Positions 5,750 to 9,965 of a stretch of DNA of 9,965 nucleotides are shown here, piece by piece; position 1 is the first letter of the stretch; each line of letters opens with the position of its first letter. This stretch comes from Acinetobacter johnsonii CIP 64.6 (GTDB taxonomy: Bacteria; Pseudomonadota; Gammaproteobacteria; Pseudomonadales; Moraxellaceae). The notes under the pieces are model-generated. The model had not been told where the DNA came from. It did no database searches and saw only the letters and a list, made by a program, of their open reading frames with translations. The DNA is taken from positions 1 through 9,965 of the forward strand of contig NZ_KB849232.1 of assembly GCF_000368045.1 (NCBI RefSeq), read 5' to 3'. Position numbers and translations under genes: made by a program.

Positions 5750-6788
5750 GGCTTTGTTGCACAAAGATTTAAAAGACAGTACTCTGCTCATTTGAATAGA
5801 ACTCAAGTGACAACTTGGGTATGAGGCCGACCTAATTCTGCAAATTTATTCAATACAGCTATGCGTGCATGGATATCATTTACCTGACTAGAAAAACTCC
5901 TTGCCGTTAATTTATCGCCTAATAATTTGATGCAATGCATCTTGGTTTCAACCAAACTTCGACGGTGATAACCAGACCATTTTTTCCAAAGCGTTCTTCC
6001 TAAACGTTTCACTGTTTTTAACAATTCATTCCTCTCTAAAGATCTCAATTTCTGATCTTTCCATGGTTTTGCATTTTTTCTTGGCGGAATGACTGCATGT
6101 GCATCTCGATCTAAAATGACTTGTCTACAGTGCTTCGTATCATAAGCACCATCGGTATAGACTGAATCAATTTGTTCATCTAAAGGAATTTGAGCAAGTA
6201 AATCACCGAGTACTTGCGAATCACTCACATTATTTGTTGTGAGTTGTACTGCACGTATTTGAAGGGTTTCAGCATCGATCCCAATATGAAGCTTACGCCA
6301 TTGGCGACGATATTCAGGTCCATGTTTCTTACGTTTCCATTCACCTTCACCTAGAAACTTTAAGCCAGTTGAGTCTACGAGTAGATGTAATCCATCACTA
6401 CTTTTTTGATAGCTAATTGCAATATCAATATGTTTTTGTCTTCGACAAAGCGTACTGTAATCTGGCGCAGTCCAATTTAATCCACACAGTTTAATTAGAC
6501 TTTGAACAAAACCTGTGACCATGCGTAAAGAAAGTCTGAATAAAGATTTGATCATTAAACAGCATTGAATAGCAGGGCAGAGTAAGTTTGATTTCGACCT
6601 TGCTTGCCTTGTGGTTGTGCATACCATTGAGTGTTTTGATCAAACCAAATGGAAATATTACCTCGGTTAATGAGGGCACGATTATAAGAAGACCAGTTAG
6701 TTGTACGATAGGTTTTAGGCGTAGGTTTATTCATTTTGAAATTATAATGCTGAAAAAACCTTCTAAGCTAGGTTTGTGCAACAAAGCC
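5750..6788 (-). mobile_element. IS5-family (IS903 group) insertion, IS17/ISAba13-like, 1039 bp
   Basis: The ends are perfect 16-bp inverted repeats, GGCTTTGTTGCACAAA, flanked by the exact 9-bp duplication ACTACAAGT. Length, ends and transposase match the Acinetobacter IS17/ISAba13 kind of element as I remember it; which of the two is not resolved. It lies between the unknown gene ending at 5731 and the XRE gene at 6804. Its transposase has a one-base frameshift, so this copy probably cannot move by itself, although its ends are intact and could be used by a related transposase. The clean duplication shows it inserted here directly. Confidence 0.92.
5803..6734 (-). pseudogene. IS5-family transposase, one-base frameshift
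   Basis: The ATG at 6734 opens a frame starting MNKPTPKTYRTTNW that stops after 59 codons at 6555. The rest, beginning around AIQCCLMIKSLF, continues in another frame to 5803. The total of 932 nt is one short of 311 codons, so a single-base deletion around 6574-6582 (in the GCCCTGC stretch) explains it. The downstream part holds the DDE core: D in LLVDSTGLKF, D in YTDGAYDTK, and E in RRSLVETKMH. The 274-residue frame open from 6627 begins with residues in the wrong frame (MVCTTTRQAR). Loss of the N-terminal DNA-binding part should inactivate it, unless ribosomes or polymerase slip at the lesion. Confidence 0.85.
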
Positions 6789-6797
6789 ACTACAAGT
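6789..6797. repeat. 9-bp target duplication, right copy
   Basis: ACTACAAGT, identical to 5741-5749, directly outside the right end of the IS17-like element. Confidence 0.92.
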
Positions 6798-6803
6798 TAT
6801 AAA

Positions 6804-6986
6804 TTGCGTGTTCACAGCCGCATAACTGAGAGCCTGCTAGAGTTCAAGCGGGCTTCACTGGAAGCTTACATCAGCCAAGAACAGTTAACACTATTAACTG
6901 CAATTGACCGTAGCTATTTATGGCGAATTGAAAGTGGGGAAGTCAATATTACTGTTGAAAACTCTATCAAATATCTAAAATGCTAA
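6804..6986 (+). CDS. Small XRE-family HTH protein next to the IS17-like element
   Basis: Sixty residues, almost all one helix-turn-helix: ESLLEFKRASLEAYISQEQL is helices 1-2, TLLTAIDRSYLWRIESGE is the recognition region (matching the 'G.D.SYLSRIE.G' pattern), and NITVENSIKYL is helix 4. The usual leading part is short and there is no effector domain, so it resembles minimal Cro-like regulators. No ATG exists in frame; TTG at 6804 is the first usable start and the frame is closed by a stop before the IS insertion point. Before insertion a GGGAG sequence (5735-5739) lay 16 bases before this TTG; the IS now separates the two. It would have been downstream of the 5225-5731 gene on the same strand, and may now be silent or driven from the IS. 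Confidence 0.6.
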   Translation: MRVHSRITESLLEFKRASLEAYISQEQLTLLTAIDRSYLWRIESGEVNITVENSIKYLKC

Positions 6987-7003
6987 ATGTTAACCCCAAA
7001 ATA

Positions 7004-7441
7004 CTACTCCCTTGATAGATACTTTTTGAGTAGGTAGGGGGCCAATAGATGATCAATCTTCAAATTAGTCCTTAGTTTTACTTCTTCAATGATATCTATA
7101 AGTGTTTCCGTATTCTGATGAAGCTGAGACTCTAAGTCTTCAATTTGTGTACGTAGATTTTTATTAGTATCGGAAAGAGCCTGTCTTGTCTTTTTATTCA
7201 CATAAAGTTGCTGTTCTTTTGCTTTTAAGTTTAATGGCGAAATTTGTTCTGATAAATATAAGCTGATGAGTTTCTTCCTTTCAACAGAACTTAAGGTACT
7301 TAATCCGCCAGATATATACCTCTTAAAAGTTAAGCGGTTATGTAGAGCTTTGTGCGAAATAGGCGATTTCTCAAAACCCTCAACTAACATCATTTGCAAT
7401 TCTTGCTCTATTACTTCATCTAATTGTTTACCACGTAACAT
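7004..7441 (-). CDS. Small coiled-coil accessory protein of the recombinase operon (TnpC-like)
   Basis: A 145-residue protein whose ATG follows the recombinase stop by one base. AAGGA eight bases ahead, inside the recombinase's last codons, makes this start better than the in-frame TTG at 7462. The N-terminal third is helical with a possible HTH-like stretch (SPISHKALHNRLTFKRYISGGL). Residues 70-120 are a long charged helix with heptad leucines (TNKNLRTQIEDLESQLHQNTETLIDIIEE), most likely a coiled coil. A short coiled-coil protein after one or two large tyrosine recombinases is the Tn554 pattern (TnpA, TnpB, TnpC), in which TnpC aids the efficiency and orientation of transposition. Gamma-mobile-trio elements also end with a small protein. 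The role is inferred from order and shape, not from sequence identity. Confidence 0.68.
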   Translation of the reverse strand: MLRGKQLDEVIEQELQMMLVEGFEKSPISHKALHNRLTFKRYISGGLSTLSSVERKKLISLYLSEQISPLNLKAKEQQLYVNKKTRQALSDTNKNLRTQIEDLESQLHQNTETLIDIIEEVKLRTNLKIDHLLAPYLLKKYLSRE

Positions 7442-7442
7442 T

Positions 7443-9776
7443 TCAGGATTCCTTAGACTCAATTTTTTGTTGCTCTATGGCAAATAGTTCACTTAATGTT
7501 GTTGGTAATTTAGTGATCGTATCTCCATAAGGAAAAACAGGAATAGGTATTAATTTATTTTGCCTATCAAGTGCTTTTTCTTTTAAATCCCTTAAATAAT
7601 GAATTTTTTGACGGAACTGTGCAAGCATTTCAGTATATGTAGAATCATGAGCTACGATTTGTTCTATATATTCAAACTCAACCAACAAATTATTCAAAGT
7701 GTGTTGCAGAACTTCTAATTCACCTTTTCGGCCAGTTAGAGCAAAGTTTCCACATTGATCGCCAGATTGACAGGCAAGACGTTTAGGACAATCATGCACA
7801 GCAACCTCACGCATACAGCCGCCAAAAGGTAAGGGATGTAAACAGGCATGCCGTTGAACTAATGAGTTAGCTAATGTTTGATCTTCTTTAATCAATTCAT
7901 TAAATGATTCAGCAATATCTTGAAAATACTCATCAAAAAATGAGTCCTTTAAATAATTAGATACTTCAATTTTTGAGTCAAAAGTCTGTAAATTCATCTT
8001 TAAATTATTTTCTAGATCTAACTGTTCTGAAAAGAACATTAAACCATCTTGCTTAATAGCATCTATTGGGGAATCAGTTTTCTGTGCTTGATTAACTACG
8101 CTTGGAGACATCAGATCATATTTTTCTAGCATACTAGCCGCAACTTTACGTTGCTTTAACGCTAAGTGGTGATAATATTGATTTTGTTTAATATCCACAC
8201 GCCCCATTAGCATTGCCTGCAAATGCTCGGCTAAGCCACTAAGGGCAAGAAAAGTATTTATGTTATGTCGTGGAATATGGCTGGTTAATCTTGAATGTTC
8301 TGATTCTGTTTCTAATAAATTATATTTTTGGAACACTGACTTAGTTGAATTAACTGACCTAGCACCTAAAAAATTATTAATCATTATCACACTGAATGGA
8401 ACCACAAGTGATTTAAAGATAAAATCTTTCCCCATATTAATAGATCTATATTCATGTATAAAAAGCAAATCTTCGTAAGCGATCTTTTCAATTTTACCTT
8501 CATAATTAAACACATAATCAATTGGATTTTCTAAATTTGATTTGATTAATGATTTTAGGTGTGCATCAATATCCTTTTTTAAATAATATCTTTTGTTATT
8601 TACACCATTTTTTTCAGACCTTAGAATAGAAACTTTATTAAGATTAAGTGTAACAGTCGCTCTTTGCCCAGCCCGACCTGATTTATATTCTTTCAAACTA
8701 AAAATAGTATTAATTAAATCATCAATCTCAAGATAATCTTCCATTATATCATCTATGGATTTAGGAAAATAATCTTTACAGCCTTTCGATCTTATGTAAT
8801 TTAGATGACTTCGATATTCAGATGTAAGTTCCAACACAGATTTAAAAATACTCTCAACTAGTTTTACAGATGATGGCTCAACCCAGTGGATTCTATAACC
8901 AGCACCTTTGGCACCGTGATATTGAATACCTAAGGTATATTGCTTAATACCATCTAAAGTTAAGTGTTTTTGGGTGACAGGATCAAGTATAGGTTTTTTA
9001 ATTAAAGCATCTGTTTTTAGAAGAATAACTTCTGTCGAACGTAAACCAGTGATTATAAGCAATAACAACAGATTGAGAACTATCTTTTCACCATTCGTTT
9101 TACACAAACTTATTAGCGAAACAATATTAATAAATGTCTGAATAGAAATCAGCTTTTCTTTATTAAGATCATCTTCATCAAGCTCTAACTGATCTATCAA
9201 AGCTTTTGTTTTTTTTGCATTCGGTGTTCTATTTATAGAATTTATGTATAAATATTTTTGAGAAAATTCTAATGGTTGTTCAGTAAAACCATAATGATTT
9301 AGCATTTGCTGTAATCTAAGATATGTTCCAGCATGGTCAGGAAGGTTAGCTTTATTTGAGTTTTCAGCTAGTATTTTAAAAGAATTTTCTAAAGTTAATG
9401 TTGATAAGAAGCAGGGATGAATATTCTCGGGATTCGTTCTAAATAATTCACTAAACCAACGCTTAATAATAAGCACCTCTGCATATAATTTTTGCGGAGA
9501 AGTTTTTGAATTAGCCTTTCTATAACTAAGAACCATTACAGCTTTAATAAATTCTTGATACTTTATGTTTATAGGAATGTCATTTATTCCTTTCATTCTT
9601 CTCGTTGCCTGAAATGAAAAACGTGTTTTTCCACTACGTGAAAGCAACCATCCTGAACCAATAACCCCTCCAGCCCATTCAGGATCAGTCCATTCCCATT
9701 TGAAATTTGGTTTAATATTTTCTTTAAAGAAAATCTTCTGTTCTTCAATAAAAGCATTATATTTTTCAAAATTCAT
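7443..9776 (-). CDS. Large tyrosine-type site-specific recombinase with Cys-rich C-terminal region
   Basis: The preferred start is ATG 9776, with AAGGGTG seven bases ahead, giving 777 residues; an in-frame TTG at 9809 lacks such a site. Residues about 1-200 are the N-terminal and core-binding part. The catalytic domain has box I R246 in ITGLRSTEV, a lysine strand around K290 (HGAKGAGYRI), box II H500-IPRH504 and the nucleophile at Y534 or Y535 (NQYYHH). The usual H/W of box III (LGH) is R526 here (LMGRVDI). After the core, residues 645-675 hold five cysteines (C645, C654, C663, C669, C675) with nearby histidines, a possible zinc site as in Tn554 TnpB-type proteins. At more than twice the length of phage integrases, it fits TnpB/GmtZ-like members of multi-recombinase elements. 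The gene overlaps the remnant ahead of it by 11 bases and is coupled to the small gene after it. Confidence 0.82.
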   Translation of the reverse strand: MNFEKYNAFIEEQKIFFKENIKPNFKWEWTDPEWAGGVIGSGWLLSRSGKTRFSFQATRRMKGINDIPINIKYQEFIKAVMVLSYRKANSKTSPQKLYAEVLIIKRWFSELFRTNPENIHPCFLSTLTLENSFKILAENSNKANLPDHAGTYLRLQQMLNHYGFTEQPLEFSQKYLYINSINRTPNAKKTKALIDQLELDEDDLNKEKLISIQTFINIVSLISLCKTNGEKIVLNLLLLLIITGLRSTEVILLKTDALIKKPILDPVTQKHLTLDGIKQYTLGIQYHGAKGAGYRIHWVEPSSVKLVESIFKSVLELTSEYRSHLNYIRSKGCKDYFPKSIDDIMEDYLEIDDLINTIFSLKEYKSGRAGQRATVTLNLNKVSILRSEKNGVNNKRYYLKKDIDAHLKSLIKSNLENPIDYVFNYEGKIEKIAYEDLLFIHEYRSINMGKDFIFKSLVVPFSVIMINNFLGARSVNSTKSVFQKYNLLETESEHSRLTSHIPRHNINTFLALSGLAEHLQAMLMGRVDIKQNQYYHHLALKQRKVAASMLEKYDLMSPSVVNQAQKTDSPIDAIKQDGLMFFSEQLDLENNLKMNLQTFDSKIEVSNYLKDSFFDEYFQDIAESFNELIKEDQTLANSLVQRHACLHPLPFGGCMREVAVHDCPKRLACQSGDQCGNFALTGRKGELEVLQHTLNNLLVEFEYIEQIVAHDSTYTEMLAQFRQKIHYLRDLKEKALDRQNKLIPIPVFPYGDTITKLPTTLSELFAIEQQKIESKES

Positions 9777-9874
9777 AAATATCACCCTTGTGTGTTTCAC
9801 AACGAGCAATTACGGATTCAATTTCAAATTTAGTGGACTCATGGACTCGAATAAGTGGATTTCTGGAAATACCT
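9766..9874 (-). pseudogene. Last 35 codons of an upstream gene cut by the ISAba125-like element
   Basis: An open frame enters from the IS junction at 9874 and ends TGA at 9768-9766, reading ...NPLIRVHESTKFEIESV and ending GDIYEF. Its stop overlaps the ATG of the large recombinase (9776) by 11 bases, the spacing expected for a translationally coupled preceding gene. In Tn554-like and gamma-mobile-trio operons the gene in this place is another tyrosine recombinase. The remnant is too short to show any catalytic motif, so the product is inferred from position only. Confidence 0.5.
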
Positions 9875-9900
9875 GGCAGAGTAAAACTTGAAGTGCGACA
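9875..9900 (+). repeat. Terminal inverted repeat, left end of right ISAba125-like copy
   Basis: The 26 bp pair in inverted orientation with 66-91 (20 of 26 positions, including the inner GTGCGACA block). It marks the exact junction with the truncated recombinase operon. Confidence 0.72.
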
Positions 9901-9928
9901 TAAACCACCTAATTAATTTAAAGGGTTT

Positions 9929-9965
9929 ATGGAGTATATAAAATTGTCATACCATCATCTTAACT
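9929..9965 (+). CDS. Transposase of ISAba125-like element, N-terminal 12 residues (partial)
   Basis: The ATG at 9929 reads MEYIKLSYHHLN before the window ends. The start is preceded by AAAGGG only three bases away. The short sequence with 'YHHL' is compatible with IS30-family N-termini, where a similar stretch leads into the LEERY-type HTH, but 12 residues cannot prove it. Its placement 28 bases inside a recognised terminal repeat is the main support. The orientation is the same as the left-hand copy. Confidence 0.55.
   Translation, partial: MEYIKLSYHHLN

Larger units (their letters stand above)
1..9965. mobile_element. Composite-transposon-like segment bounded by two direct ISAba125-like copies
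   Basis: The two window ends carry the 3' end and the 5' end of the same kind of IS30-family element, both pointing along the + strand. Their 26-bp termini (66-91 and 9875-9900) are inverted repeats of each other, share TGCGACA at the inner end and GGC at the outer end, and match at 20 of 26 positions. Two direct copies flanking about 9.8 kb is the arrangement of Tn125, the blaNDM carrier. The inference is that the cargo (GNAT, umuDC, regulators, recombinase operon) could move as a unit. The outer ends of both IS copies lie outside the window, so the outer target duplication cannot be seen and two independent insertions remain possible. Confidence 0.55.
9875..9965 (+). mobile_element. Left (5') end of a second ISAba125-like element, IS30 family
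   Basis: The terminal repeat begins GGCAGAGT at 9875 and ends TGCGACA at 9900. It is followed by an AT-rich leader and an ATG at 9929 oriented like the transposase of the left copy. The element continues beyond the window. It inserted in, or recombined into, the gene preceding the large recombinase. Confidence 0.7.

Noticed and set aside
6588..6803. Plus-strand open frame running from inside the IS17-like element into the XRE gene
   Set aside because: The IS part is antisense to the transposase and only joins the XRE frame by chance. The XRE gene itself is kept from TTG 6804.
6994..7040. Split inverted repeat (CCCC...CTACTC with GAGTAG...GGGG) between the converging XRE and coiled-coil genes
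   Set aside because: The stem is interrupted, half lies in coding sequence, and the only T-run is in the loop, so it is not a convincing bidirectional terminator.
9700..9891. Plus-strand 63-codon frame across the right IS junction
   Set aside because: It is antisense to the start of the recombinase gene and crosses the IS boundary; no ribosome site or domain.
1..9965. CRISPR arrays, tRNA or rRNA genes, replication origin iterons
   Set aside because: I saw no regularly spaced repeats, cloverleaf-like sequences or tandem iterons anywhere in the window.

Overview
The window looks like an accessory region from an Acinetobacter genome or plasmid. This rests on low G+C, on IS ends I recognise from memory as ISAba125-like (IS30 family) and IS17/ISAba13-like (IS5 family, IS903 group), and on an umuDC locus with an unusual, long UmuD-like protein. 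No database search was possible, so family names rest on motifs.

Layout. Position 1-91 is the 3' end of an ISAba125-like element, and 9875-9965 is the 5' end of a second copy in the same orientation. The 26-bp terminal repeats at 66-91 and 9875-9900 are inverted relative to each other and match at 20 of 26 positions. The 9.8 kb between them is therefore laid out like the cargo of a composite transposon, as in Tn125. From left to right it holds: a GNAT acetyltransferase (200-706) that may be driven by a hybrid promoter from the left IS end; an intact 857-bp IS5-family element (824-1680); a minus-strand SOS-mutagenesis block read right to left (XRE regulator, N-terminally truncated SRAP gene, umuD-like gene, umuC, 72-aa small gene, then a terminator); a divergent control region with two near-identical 17-bp palindromes (5001-5050); a plus-strand unknown gene (5225-5731); a 1039-bp IS17-like element (5750-6788) with a 9-bp target duplication and a frameshifted transposase; a small XRE gene (6804-6986); and a minus-strand recombinase operon made of a large tyrosine recombinase (777 aa) and a small coiled-coil protein (145 aa). 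The gene that stood ahead of them survives only as its last 35 codons, cut by the right ISAba125-like copy.

How the parts may work together. The XRE protein encoded at 4657-4977 probably represses both its own transcription and that of the plus-strand unknown gene, because each palindrome sits in the spacer of a divergent promoter. umuD and umuC would give error-prone translesion synthesis. The UmuD-like protein keeps the self-cleavage residues and its N-terminus looks like a possible ribbon-helix-helix domain, so it may also be a repressor. The recombinase operon is probably the remains of an older Tn554-like or similar multi-recombinase island that was captured, and disabled, by the ISAba125-like copies.
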